From assembly GCA_944472155.2 (NCBI GenBank), contig OX235273.1:82392793-82456792 (forward strand): a stretch of 64,000 nucleotides of DNA. Direction: 5' to 3'. The stretch is from Trichobilharzia szidati (lineage: Eukaryota; Platyhelminthes; Trematoda; Strigeidida; Schistosomatidae). A program made the translations under genes and the position numbers. Under the pieces are notes generated by a model. That model was given only the letters and a program-made list of their open reading frames with translations. It did not search any database and was not told the DNA's origin. Of the stretch, positions 47,353-55,740 are shown in pieces; position 1 is the stretch's first letter; every line of letters begins with the position of its first letter.

Positions 47353-50300
47353 GCAGGGAGAAAGGTCATTATGTGCAAAGAAGTCAAAGGTTTTTATTAT
47401 TATAGTTCGTAGTATAACTTCTTTTGATCACAATTTTGGTGCACAAAGATTTTTGAATAAACGTGTACATAAATTGCCCTACGATTTATACAAGTTAGGT
47501 GAAGTGCCTTAACTTTAGTGCTGTCTACATTCAGTTACTTTGTAAGTTTTTCGTCATCATATGGAATTTTGACTCAACAGTCTAGACACTATCTCTAGAT
47601 TGGTAAGTTCCGGTTCTTCTCTCAACTTAGTTCATCACAACAGCACTGTTGGCTTTCAGTAATATCTTTCATAGGTAACTGTTTTGTTGATTCAAATCGT
47701 TGTCGTCATATTCCATTGATGTTTTCATGTTATATTTTGCAGTGTTCATTATGTGTACTCACATTTTCCTTTGTTCTTATGATTTATTGCAATATTGACA
47801 CCTTTTTTTTGTATTTTACTCCACTCTATCTTTTGTGATATTTAACCTAGGTCGCCCTCGTGTAGTTAAACGTACCTTGAAATATTTCATGGGTATTCTT
47901 AACCGAGCATGGGTTGTCAATACAGATTGGGTTCGTGAATGTATTACATCAAAAAGACTTGTAGATGAGGTAAACTTTTTTGTCATTTGTGTACTTTTAT
48001 TTCCAGAGAAAATATGATATTTTCTGCTCTGTTAAAAGGCGTACTTGTCTGTTTAAGTTGTAGTCTACTGAGTTTAATTTCTGTAATATATGTTGTAAGC
48101 ACTATTTGATATATGACACAGTTCAGTTTTAATGATTTCAAAGTCTGCTTTGTCATCCTCTAATACTATTTGAAAGTTTGTTATCTGACATTTTAGTCTA
48201 AAGTAGGAAAATATGCCGAGATTAACCTAAGATGGACAATATTGTTAATTACTGCTGGCCGTTAACAAACAGCTAGATTAAGAGGAATTATCATTTAGTT
48301 TCATACATTTGGTTCCCTTGATAAATTTCGATAGAGAAAGAAAGACCAGATTTGCAGTATAAAATGATATCATTCTATTTCACAGGTTCTCATCAGCTGC
48401 AAACTACCTGAAATTACAATGGTTATAATTAATAACATTTCATACTTCATTGTTTGAAAGGTAATACAGAAAGCATTATAAGATAAACGCATCCGGAATA
48501 TAAGGATTAAAATTTTTGTAGCTTAAGTTACCATCAATTTATATACTATCAATCTATGGCAAAAAGAAAGAAAAAGGGGGGGGGGTGAGAGAAGACAGAA
48601 AACAGAAAAATCTAATAAACAGTGTCAACATGGCAACTCAACAAGGTCAAAGTTCATCAATTTGAAAACTTGCTTAGTGAGTTGAACTCACTAGTGTCTA
48701 TGAGTAATCACTGTAATGAAAGTGATATGGTTACCAAGGGAGTGAGAGATTGACTACACTCTCTTTCTGTGTGCATAAGTTTGGTCTGAAGCGTTTGATT
48801 GCAATTGCTTCAGCAAATCGTAGTAGATTCGCTGTCCTTTGTATGTTTAATATTTTGAAGGATTTGGAAATCTCAACAAAATGGCCTGTATCCACAAGGT
48901 GTCTGGTAATTGCACTTTGTAAATATTTGCTTCCTTTTAAGCATAAGTTTCTCGGAATATGCTCTGAAAACCGGATAGAAGCCCTTCTTTCTGTCCTTCC
49001 GATGTACTTGCTGCCGCAGGTGCACGTAAATTTATAAATGCAGTTGGAGGTAACATCAGCAGGGTATTTATCCAGTTTCGATTGGCTTATAGAGCATGTA
49101 GTACTGTATAGTGTCACTAGATTGGCTGCAGGGAAGCATCTCTTGATTGCTCCTTTCATCCTTTTTTCAATCTTTCGCGATACTGTTTCTCCTTTGTATG
49201 GGAGGCAAATGAATACTTTCTTCTTTTCAACTGTTGGATGCTTCTCTTTCTCATCTCTTTCTTTGCTGTACTTTTGGATAAATCCTTTTGGATACCCGTT
49301 CTCCTTAAGGCATTTTTCAACGAAGCTTAATTCTTCTTCTATCTTGTTGGGCGAACATAACCTCCTAGCCCTGTCGTACAGTGTCCTTACTAATCCTCGC
49401 TTATAGCTCATAGGGCAGAAGCTGTTGTAGTGAAGGTATTGTCCGGTCCAAGTTTCTTTTCTGTAGATGGACTTTTCGACCGTTCCATCGTCTCTTCTTT
49501 TTACATTTAGATCTAAGAAATTGAACTCATCGTTGTGTTCGTATTCCATGGTGAATTTAATGTTTGGGTGGACCTCATTTAGGCGGTCAAATAATACGGA
49601 TGCCTGACTCATGTCGTTACAAACAACAAAAGTATCATCAACGTATCGACGGTAGTATGTTGTTTCATTGATAGCGTCACTCAGTCGCGTCTGTTCCAGA
49701 TAGCCCATGAAGATATCTGCTAGAATGGGTCCTAGAGGTGAACCCATGGCGACCCCATCGATTTGTCGGTAGAATTGGTTATTGAATCTAAATTGAATGT
49801 CTTTTGTGCAAAGAATTAGTAGTCGTCTCATCTCTGACTCCGGTAATATAGACCTTTACAAATGATACTGAGTGACGCTATCAATGAAACAACATACTAC
49901 TGTCGATACGTTGATGATACTTTTGTTGTTTGTAACGACGTGAGTCAGGCATCCGTATTATTTGACCGCCTAAATGAGGTCCACCCAAACATTAAATTCA
50001 CCATGGAATACGAACACAACGATGAGTTCAATTTCTTAGATCTAAATGTAAAAAGAAGAGACGATGGAACGGTCGAAAAGTCCATCTACAGAAAAGAAAC
50101 TTGGACCGGACAATACCTTCACTACAACAGCTTCTGCCCTATGAGCTATAAGCAGGGATTAGTAAGGACACTGTACGACAGGGCTAGGAGGTTATGTTCG
50201 CCCAACAAGATAGAAGAAGAATTAAGCTTCGTTGAAAAATGCCTTAAGGAGAACGGGTATCCAAAAGGATTTATCCAAAAGTACAGCAAAGAAAGAGATG

Positions 50301-52424
50301 AGAAAGAGAAGCATCCAACAGTTGAAAAGAAGAAAGTATTCATTTGCCTCCCATACAAAGGAGAAACAGTATCGCGAAAGATTGAAAAAAGGATGAAAGG
50401 AGCAATCAAGAGATGCTTCCCTGCAGCCAATCTAGTGACACTATACAGTACTACATGCTCTATAAGCCAATCGAAACTGGATAAATACCCTGCTGATGTT
50501 ACCTCCAACTGCATTTATAAATTTACGTGCACCTGCGGCAGCAAGTACATCGGAAGGACAGAAAGAAGGGCTTCTATCCGGTTTTCAGAGCATATTCCGA
50601 GAAACTTATGCTTAAAAGGAAGCAAATATTTACAAAGTGCAATTACCAGACACCTTGTGGATACAGGCCATTTTGTTGAGATTTCCAAATCCTTCAAAAT
50701 ATTAAACATACAAAGGACAGCGAATCTACTACGATTTGCTGAAGCAATTGCAATCAAACGCTTCAGACCAAACTTATGCACACAGAAAGAGAGTGTAGTC
50801 AATCTCTCACTCCCTTGGTAACCATATCACTTTCATTACAGTGATTACTCATAGACACTAGTGAGTTCAACTCACTAAGCAAGTTTTCAAATTGATGAAC
50901 TTTGACCTTGTTGAGTTGCCATGTTGACACTGTTTATTAGATTTTTCTGTTTTCTGTCTTCTCTCACCCCCCCCCCTTTTTCTTTCTTTTTGCCATAGAT
51001 TGATAGTATATAAATTGATGGTAACTTAAGCTACAAAAATTTTAATCCTTATATTCCGGATGCGTTTATCTTATAATGCTTTCTGTATTACCTTTCAAAC
51101 AATGAAGTATGAAATGTTATTAATTATAACCATTGTAATTTCAGGTAGTTTGCAGCTGATGAGAACCTGTGAAATAGAATGATATCATTTTATACTGCAA
51201 ATCTGGTCTTTCTTTCTCTATCGAAATATCATTTAGTTGTTTCGAAAGCTCGCCATCGTGTGCGTGCGTGCGTGCGTGGAGGGGTAAGTCAGTAGTCCAT
51301 TCAGTGTGTTGTGTATAGAATAATAAGAATGGAATTAAATATGAAGATGGGTATGGAGTATATTGTTTTGGATATAGGTAAATAAACAGAATTCGGGAAT
51401 CCATTCCATTTCGTTTATCACATAATAATCTCCGTCATATGTCAAAATATCATGGGGACTTCATTCCCATCAGATTATGGGTGGTCACACACAATGGGTG
51501 GTTGTAATGAGGCTCCAGATATTCTTGTCGTACTTAAGCCAGCTACTAATCTATCCTTTATTGATTTTCCACTGTTTCCCTAACGTTTGGCATATAGGGC
51601 ATTAAGTAGTACAAAATGTTCTTTACTTACAAATTGAGCAGTTACAAATCAATTCATGGTGTTATCAAATTTCGTCAAATTTACCAATTCGAAATTGTTA
51701 ATGTTTTTCTTACTTTTAAACTAATAGGCTCCCTATGAAATTGAAGGTGATACAGTCTGTGGAGATTGTCATGAAGGCCCTAAACGCGGGAGGCTAGGTG
51801 TCCCTGCTATTCCTCAATCTATTAGCGGCTTACCATTCCGAAACCAAGCCAACCAGTTGAATGATATTAGTAACAGTGACCGTCGTCCATTTTCGGAATT
51901 ATGGCTGTGTGCATATCGTAATTTAGGAGCTCTACAGCTATCTGATTTTTGTCAACTTGCATCAGATGGTGGAGCTTCACGAGTATTTGAAAAGCCTGTA
52001 GATTTAATGAATGCAACTAATAAACTGGCTCAATCGATGGATAATACTGGTACAAATGTACGAAAGCCGCGTGCAATAATACTTACGGATAGAGATTCTC
52101 TTGATTTCAGCCTTCAGGATTGTCAAGGTATGTATTATTAGTAATGTGGTTTGGAATGTTGTTGTGAATTCAAAACGAATCTTGGGAATTATAGCTGCTT
52201 ACACAAAGGAACTGTGAATATATAATACCGTTTGTTATTGATAGGAAAGTTGAAAGTTTTAAACACTGAGATGATGGGTGACATATTGTACTACTTGATA
52301 CGAATAACTTAGAATGTGTTTAACGGCCACCTTACGACTTTGTCTAATCTGTGTGCCGTTTATTTTTAAAAGACTGACCTTTTTTTTCATTTAAGCTTCT
52401 TTAGGATATGCTTTTCAATGTAAC

Positions 52425-52473
<49 letters not shown>

Positions 52474-53631
52474 TAAACCTCCGTCATAATTTTCATAAAT
52501 CATACCAACATTTGGGTTAATATGGTTTAAGAAATGACCTTATGCCGGAAGAGTTCACAATTTTTAATTTATAGGATCATTGTCGTATGCACTTGCACCT
52601 GGTGTATTTTGATAGCTTATTTATTACACTAAGTTCGGTTTTCTTGGATAGAGCTTTCTATGTCAGTCACTTTACAAGTCACTTCTCTTTCTGTTTCATT
52701 TCCACACAAAACTTGTCAATCCCCCTGACAGGGATTTCTCTTGTTTACCGTTTGGTATAGAGTTAGTAGATCGTCTCATGGTGGTTAGAACAGTTTCCGA
52801 ATTACCTTGATTGTATTGGTTAGAAAATTTGTGCAAGTGTATAACATAGTGATAATGGCATAGCATGTTACTTGGTGCGTCGATGGCACAGCGGTTAGGA
52901 CGCTCGCCAATCATGCACATAGTCCGGGGTTCGATCCCCGGCCGACACATTCCTTTACCTCACTAATAAAAGTGGTGAAGACGAAAGGTTGGGCATGAGG
53001 CTAGCAACCCCATCCTATAAAAGTAATCTCCACTGCTATAGAAACTTCAAACCTCTAGCTTGAAGCCCTATGTTCCACTGGGAACGTGGAGGAATAAAAA
53101 AAATGTCACTTGGTGGGTGGCAACTATCACTGGAATTCGAGATGCTCATTTTACCCTAACTTGGAACTCGTCATCCCTACGTACCTGCAATCTCCTGTGA
53201 GAGTGGTGGTGTTCCCACTAATACTCGAGCTGAGCACACATCCTTTCAAACACCAGGGCATTATCCACGCAGCCATCCTGGATTCCACTGCTAGTCACCG
53301 TCCACCAAATAACATCATGTTAATCCTCAGATATCATCGGAACGTCCGTGCCAGGAGCCGACTTGTCTACAGAGAGAGACCAGGCATTTCGGACCAATAA
53401 AATCAGTCAACGGGATGTGCGAAGTTGACTTAAACAAAAAATAATATGACATTGTGTTTAATAAGTTTTCTTTTTGCCATTTCAGAACTTTATCGAGTCT
53501 ATGGTGTTCCTGTTATCAGTATCGAATGGATGCTGAATTGTATTTCCCTATATCGTCGTCTACCAATTAATCAAGTTTATCGTATATGTCCAACTCCTCA
53601 GCCTGTATCTGTTTCTATTCCTAAATCATAA
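35036..53631 (+). CDS. BRCA1: BRCA1 homologue, E3 ubiquitin ligase and DNA-repair scaffold (12 coding exons)
   Basis: BRCA1 family proteins pair with BARD1 through the RING domain to ubiquitinate targets, and use tandem BRCT repeats to bind phosphoproteins in homologous recombination. Proposed coding exons: 35036-35109, 35144-35272, 35303-35391, 35426-35518, 35556-37453, 39720-40013, 41419-41712, 42415-42825, 46403-46499, 47851-47969, 51728-52127, 53486-53631. All joins are GT-AG and phase-consistent, giving about 1,347 residues (human BRCA1 has 1,863). The ATG at 35036 is fixed by the in-frame TAA just before it. The least certain join is around 35519-35555, where the frame is also open upstream of 35556. 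RING and BRCT residues are intact and no stop interrupts the model. Introns 5-11 are large and filled with mobile elements. BARD1 also combines RING and BRCT but has ankyrin repeats, which are absent here. Confidence 0.85.
35556..37453 (+). CDS. BRCA1: BRCA1 large central exon
   Basis: This 1.9-kb exon, like exon 11 of vertebrate BRCA1, codes for a low-complexity, probably disordered region. It is Ser-rich with basic clusters ([31 protein letters not shown]) that could act as nuclear localisation or DNA-binding patches. There are isolated Cys pairs ([16 protein letters not shown]). It ends in phase 0 at AATTCG|GTTAGT. There is no alignable similarity to human beyond position and composition, as is usual for this region. 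Confidence 0.75.
38433..38629 (+). mobile_element. tRNA-derived SINE, short type (type B), in BRCA1 intron 5
   Basis: Head ggtggcacagtggttaggac, B box GGTTCGATCCCC, body with gggctaccgatatccatgct and a long A/G-rich end. The copy looks young: the B box is perfect and the A tail long. Confidence 0.8.
39051..39290 (+). mobile_element. tRNA-derived SINE with LINE-like tail (type A), in BRCA1 intron 5
   Basis: The head is diverged (gcgtcggttgcacagcggta), but the body ttgggcatgaggctaacaac and the tail agccctatgttccactggga are clear. Confidence 0.8.
39720..40013 (+). CDS. BRCA1: BRCA1 exon 6
   Basis: The acceptor tttttgtag and donor GTAAGT bound 98 codons in phase 0. The product is acidic, Ser/Pro/Asn-rich and without a fold signature. 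An (AT)n run at 40085-40111 follows in the intron. Confidence 0.7.
40085..40111. repeat. (AT)n microsatellite in BRCA1 intron 6
   Basis: About 13 uninterrupted TA units. Similar runs lie at 44709-44741, 47327-47352 and 52429-52471. Confidence 0.9.
41419..41712 (+). CDS. BRCA1: BRCA1 exon 7, predicted coiled coil
   Basis: 98 codons, phase 0, between ttattttag and GTAAGA. The first 30 residues ([20 protein letters not shown] and onward) show heptad-like Leu/Val spacing. By position they may be the counterpart of the human BRCA1 coiled coil that binds PALB2; this is inference from placement only. The rest is Ser/Thr/Pro-rich. Confidence 0.75.
42415..42825 (+). CDS. BRCA1: BRCA1 exon 8
   Basis: 137 codons, phase 0, donor GTAAGT. 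Mostly Ser/Thr/Gln-rich with several SQ/TQ pairs (TSQSA, SSQDA, STQT), the motif recognised by ATM/ATR-type kinases. The end (GSNLSPSDA) is where the first BRCT repeat begins, comparable with human SGLTPEEF. Confidence 0.75.
43083..43610 (+). pseudogene. RTE family 2 LINE, 3' end, in BRCA1 intron 8
   Basis: The segment reads [21 protein letters not shown], then a decayed GRCRL-type region (gtgtagactgcgtggttggg) and the family tail (ttgtgcgaattt). Many stops are present. Confidence 0.7.
43870..44708 (+). pseudogene. RTE family 1 LINE, 3' end, in BRCA1 intron 8
   Basis: Frames shift but give the C-terminal RT order: [70 protein letters not shown] and RWRR-type endings. The tail agccctatgttcctctagga precedes a (TA)n run. 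Confidence 0.8.
44750..45105 (-). pseudogene. Penelope-like element (family 2), C-terminal fragment
   Basis: The complement carries the GIY-YIG-side end of the same family as 62396-63600. Matching blocks include catacagaatggaaactttt, gttaccaaggtaaggaaaga, attgcttcggcaaacttaag and cttttttctgttcttccaatgtt. The N-terminal RT is lost. Confidence 0.7.
45395..45865 (+). pseudogene. RTE family 2 LINE, 3' end, in BRCA1 intron 8
   Basis: [20 protein letters not shown], then [10 protein letters not shown], then the tail with tttgtgtgctgagtgaagt and a short CAGT repeat (about 45848-45860). About 0.47 kb, strongly 5'-truncated. Confidence 0.8.
46054..46309 (+). mobile_element. tRNA-derived SINE (type A) with target duplication, in BRCA1 intron 8
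   Basis: Head from 46068 with A box and B box (GGTTCAATCCCC). Tail agccctatgttccactggga. Flanking repeats attccttttttt at 46054-46065 and 46298-46309. It lies about 100 bp upstream of BRCA1 exon 9. Confidence 0.8.
46403..47969 (+). CDS. BRCA1: BRCA1 exons 9-10: first BRCT repeat
   Basis: Exon 9 (46403-46499) encodes [12 protein letters not shown] and [10 protein letters not shown]. Exon 10 (47851-47969) encodes [20 protein letters not shown] and [13 protein letters not shown]. These match the human BRCT1 elements [41 protein letters not shown] and TQSIKERKMLNE almost position by position, including the buried Trp pair. The Thr-His-Val-Val strand and the RTLKYF helix are diagnostic of BRCA1. 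The exons join in phase 1 (G|GT). Confidence 0.9.
46540..46780 (-). pseudogene. RTE family 1 LINE, 3' tail, in BRCA1 intron 9
   Basis: The complement of attattattattcccttggg and the tccatgtcaccctcagacac region matches the 3' end of the family 1 LINE. About 240 bp, diverged. Confidence 0.7.
46865..47090 (-). pseudogene. Old RTE family 1 LINE tail, in BRCA1 intron 9
   Basis: Weak match to the same 3' end (cactcaagggcctggtgtga at the distal part). Many substitutions. Confidence 0.5.
47099..47332. mobile_element. Short foldback-like insertion with flanking 14-bp repeat
   Basis: The sequence ttacaacaatatat occurs at both 47099-47112 and 47319-47332. Near the ends lies a perfect 13-base inverted repeat (attttgatgtagt at 47111-47123 and its complement at 47281-47293). 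Related sequence (gctcaggtggatgattttga with tgtgttctctgagctggat) occurs at about 38098-38145. There is no coding sequence. An (AT)n run adjoins the right side, so the exact right boundary is uncertain. Confidence 0.5.
48351..48403 (-). ncRNA. Hammerhead ribozyme, Penelope type (left arm)
   Basis: On the - strand: helix I TTTGCAG with CTGCAAA, core CTGATGA, a short weak helix II, GAAA, helix III TAGAATGAT with ATCATTTTA (one G-U pair), cleavage triplet AUA. This is the type I order reported for Penelope-like elements. All core bases are intact. The weak helix II suggests low activity as a monomer. Confidence 0.75.
48731..49831 (-). CDS. Penelope-like reverse transcriptase plus GIY-YIG endonuclease, 5'-truncated copy (left arm)
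   Basis: The - strand frame of 366 codons is open and starts inside the RT domain. [18 protein letters not shown] comes first, then the catalytic [37 protein letters not shown], and the linker and GIY-YIG region ([20 protein letters not shown], then FSEH). It ends [17 protein letters not shown]. Complete Penelope-like proteins are about twice as long, and the N-terminal half of the RT is missing. A stop lies just upstream near the centre of the palindrome. The translation start shown is simply the first Met. Confidence 0.9.
   Translation of the reverse strand: MRRLLILCTKDIQFRFNNQFYRQIDGVAMGSPLGPILADIFMGYLEQTRLSDAINETTYYRRYVDDTFVVCNDMSQASVLFDRLNEVHPNIKFTMEYEHNDEFNFLDLNVKRRDDGTVEKSIYRKETWTGQYLHYNSFCPMSYKRGLVRTLYDRARRLCSPNKIEEELSFVEKCLKENGYPKGFIQKYSKERDEKEKHPTVEKKKVFICLPYKGETVSRKIEKRMKGAIKRCFPAANLVTLYSTTCSISQSKLDKYPADVTSNCIYKFTCTCGSKYIGRTERRASIRFSEHIPRNLCLKGSKYLQSAITRHLVDTGHFVEISKSFKILNIQRTANLLRFAEAIAIKRFRPNLCTQKESVVNLSLPW
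49862..50821 (+). CDS. Penelope-like RT end plus GIY-YIG endonuclease, further truncated copy (right arm)
   Basis: 319 codons, almost identical to the C-terminal part of the left-arm protein. Visible differences include YCRYVDD for YRRYVDD, Val for Met after CND, and Gln for Arg in SYKQGL. The frame starts after the [10 protein letters not shown] motif, so the RT cannot be functional, but the GIY-YIG part is complete. Confidence 0.85.
   Translation: MILSDAINETTYYCRYVDDTFVVCNDVSQASVLFDRLNEVHPNIKFTMEYEHNDEFNFLDLNVKRRDDGTVEKSIYRKETWTGQYLHYNSFCPMSYKQGLVRTLYDRARRLCSPNKIEEELSFVEKCLKENGYPKGFIQKYSKERDEKEKHPTVEKKKVFICLPYKGETVSRKIEKRMKGAIKRCFPAANLVTLYSTTCSISQSKLDKYPADVTSNCIYKFTCTCGSKYIGRTERRASIRFSEHIPRNLCLKGSKYLQSAITRHLVDTGHFVEISKSFKILNIQRTANLLRFAEAIAIKRFRPNLCTQKESVVNLSLPW
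51149..51201 (+). ncRNA. Hammerhead ribozyme, Penelope type (right arm)
   Basis: Exact counterpart of the left-arm motif on the + strand, with the same helices I and III and the same AUA cleavage triplet. CTGATGA starts at 51156. It lies about 30 bp inside the outer end of the element. Confidence 0.75.
51728..53631 (+). CDS. BRCA1: BRCA1 exons 11-12: second BRCT repeat and C-terminus
   Basis: Exon 11 (51728-52127) starts [12 protein letters not shown] and KRGR, matching the human inter-BRCT segment (FEVRGDVV, PKRARE). It then encodes [20 protein letters not shown], comparable with human KIFRGLEICCYGPF. Exon 12 (53486-53631) gives [20 protein letters not shown], matching human CEAPVVTREWVLDSVALYQ, with the conserved Trp. 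The join is phase 1 (G|AA). The protein stops 15 residues after YRIC, and a polyadenylation signal follows at 53864. Exon 11 carries an insert relative to human between the first strand and the second half of BRCT2. Confidence 0.9.
52429..52471. repeat. (TA)n microsatellite in BRCA1 intron 11
   Basis: Roughly 21 uninterrupted TA units, the longest run in the window. Confidence 0.9.
52865..53115 (+). mobile_element. tRNA-derived SINE (type A) with target duplication, in BRCA1 intron 11
   Basis: Head from 52877 with B box GGTTCGATCCCC. Tail agccctatgttccactggga and an A-run. The flanks atgttacttggtg (52865-52877) and atgtcacttggtg (53103-53115) are a 13-base target duplication with one mismatch. 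The insertion point abuts the hammerhead SINE that follows. Confidence 0.85.
53110..53430. mobile_element. Hammerhead (SmA-like) SINE, - strand, interrupted by a + strand piece of the same family
   Basis: 53112-53235 reads as the SINE on the - strand, with tail (ggtgggtggcaactatcact), a degenerate hammerhead at about 53138-53180 and the head side. 53268-53325 carries the tail in the opposite direction (catcctggattccactgcta, then gtccaccaaataacatcatg). 53345-53430 again matches the - strand sequence upstream of the head seen at 1410-1475. The + strand piece thus sits inside the - strand copy. Confidence 0.65.
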
Positions 53632-53869
53632 TTTCTATATTGTTTATTTCAGTGAACACGCCTTCTTATTCACTGTTTCCTTAACTGTATAACTTCATAT
53701 ATATATATTCTTTTCTCTACTTTTCAATTTATCGGAAGCATTTTTCGGAGATATATTTTTCCAACGTAATATTAATCTATTGCACATTTTATTATTATTT
53801 CATTCATTTGATAATTTTATTATATAAATCATTTTAACCTCGTCTTGAAACCAATAATTATTCAATAAA
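53632..53869 (+). terminator. BRCA1 3' UTR with polyadenylation signal
   Basis: AATAAA at 53864-53869, 233 bp after the stop codon, in AT-rich sequence. It is the best candidate for the 3' end of the transcript. Confidence 0.6.
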
Positions 53870-54400
53870 TTGTTGCTATAATTACTGATGAAAAGTTTGT
53901 CAATGCCTTCACACACATATATATATATACATTTGCTTTTTGATTAATTATTTTCAAAGAAAACACTGCAATTGGATTTTAATTATTATTATTTTTTCCC
54001 AGCGAAATGTACTATTTTTCTTGAAAACACATAAATATTTTCTTATTTTTAATTATTTATATCTCTATACGCATTCGATGTTGGTGGTAATTCTTTTTTT
54101 CTTTTCTTCCGTTTTTAATATATTTGCTAATATTTCCGTGTAATCACAGTAGCCTGCCTGCGTTGAACAATATTGCATAAAATTTGGAAGTTATTCGTAC
54201 ATACGAACTAGTAGCATTTCGCTATATTGTTCTTATGTGGTGGTGATGGAAGTGCATGAAAGCTATAAATACATGATTATCAACGCTTACAAGGCTTATT
54301 AAAATCTGAGTGTGTACTAGAACTGTGTTTTGAAGAAGTAATGAATTTGCATTCCATACAATCTTCACAGTTCCCTGTAAAATACAAGTTCAACTGCAGT
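53870..54400. other. No gene recognised
   Basis: AT-rich intergenic spacer between BRCA1 and the RTE block. Confidence 0.5.
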
Positions 54401-54404
54401 TGGA

Positions 54405-55740
54405 TTATTATTATTATTGCTCCCTTGGGTTCCTAGTGGAACATAGAGCTTCAACTACACGTCTCCACTTGCTTCTGTCTTCCGCTGTACTTTCCACCTG
54501 CATCCATGTTAGTCCATACTGTTTCAGCTCCTCTTCACACGATCTCCTCCATGTCACCCTTGGACGTCCCACTAATCACCGCTTCCCTTTCGGGTTCCAC
54601 TCGAGCTATGGCCTGACTCGCGATGTCACCCAGTGGCCTCCTCAACGAGTGTCAAATCCATTTCCACTTTCTCCTGCATATTTGTTGAGCGATTGGTTCC
54701 TGTTTCGTTTGTTTGTTCCCATAGTTTCTTGTTGGCGATTCTTTCCGGCCATCTGATCTTCAGTATAGAGCGAAGATAGTTGTTGATAAAGGTCTGCAAC
54801 CTGTTGGAAATATTCTTTGTGACCCGCCAAGTTTCTGATCTGTATAGAAGAACTGACTTGATGTATCCGAATTTTCCGAATTTTGTTGTTTATGCAGGCT
54901 GAGTGACGAAGATTTCCAGATAGGTTTCAGATTGATGAATGTGTTTGTCGCCTTCCCGATTCTCGCTCGATTTGACATCCTCGTCTGTTCCTCGTGTAGT
55001 TGAGACAATGCTCCCTAGATAAGTGAAGTGAATGAAGTAACCTCTTTCAAATCCCTCCTGTTGATGGTGACTAGCGCTGGATGTTGCTGCTGTTGTTGTT
55101 GGTTATTTTCATAACCTCTGTCTTGTTTGTATATGTTCACCTGGAGTCCTGTCGTCTCTGGCTGCTTCTTCGACCAGTTTGTCGGTTTTCGCTTGTAAGT
55201 CTTCGATTTTGTGTGACATCAAACATAAATTATCCACGCGCGAAATCCAGGTCTTCTAGGTTCTTCACGTCGTCCGAGAATATCCCTGTCTTCTCGTTTT
55301 CCACTGTCTGACGCATAATCCAGTCCATCACAATTAGGAATAACATTGGTGATAATAAGCACCCTTGTCTGACTCCTGTGTTTACTCCAAAAGCCTCGCT
55401 GAGTTTCCCGTTGTGGATCACTTGACGTGTGGCGTTGTCGTACATCTGTTGAATAAGGTTGATGAATATTTGGGTACTCCGTAGTACTTGAGTAGTTTCC
55501 ATATTACTTCGCGGTGAACGCTGTGGAAGGCCTTCTCAAAGTCTATAAAGTTGAGGTAGAGGTTTGATCGCCATTCCATGCTTTGTTCGATGATGATGCG
55601 TAGAGTTGCAATTTGGTTAGAACATGATTTGCCTTTCCTGAACCCAGCTTGTTCTGGTCGGAATTCTGCATCCAGTGAGTCCTTTATTCTCTCCAGGATT
55701 ATGCGACTCAGAATTTTACTTGGATTAAAAACGTGATTAA
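54405..55740 (-). pseudogene. RTE family 1 LINE, reverse transcriptase C-terminal two thirds
   Basis: This is the longest family 1 copy. On the - strand it reads QAGFRKGKSCSNQIATLRII, YLNFIDFEKAFHSVHREVIW (first catalytic Asp region), then NTGVRQGCLLSPMLFLIVMD, a segment replacing the YADD box (FSDD), then [22 protein letters not shown] sequence and the family end. The tail agctctatgttccactagga plus ATT repeats ends at 54405. Frameshifts and stops are present, and the endonuclease is absent. Confidence 0.8.

Larger units (their letters stand above)
48290..51238. mobile_element. Penelope-like element, inverted pair inserted as one unit in BRCA1 intron 10
   Basis: An 11-base repeat (atcatttagtt) flanks the whole unit at 48290-48300 and 51228-51238. 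Inside, 48326-49683 is the near-perfect reverse complement of 49867-51227, with a 183-bp unique centre. Each arm holds the C-terminal part of a Penelope-like protein reading outward from the centre, plus a 3' region with a hammerhead ribozyme near the outer end. The left arm keeps more of the RT because it includes the centre. Only a few residues differ between the arms, so the insertion is young or the arms have been homogenised. Confidence 0.85.

Noticed and set aside
49038..49406. 122-codon + strand frame, also mirrored at 50146-50514
   Set aside because: It is the antisense shadow of the Penelope protein in both arms.
51250..51282. Functional Z-DNA element (alternating gtgcgtgcgtgcgtgcg)
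   Set aside because: A short simple repeat next to the Penelope insertion. No evidence of function.
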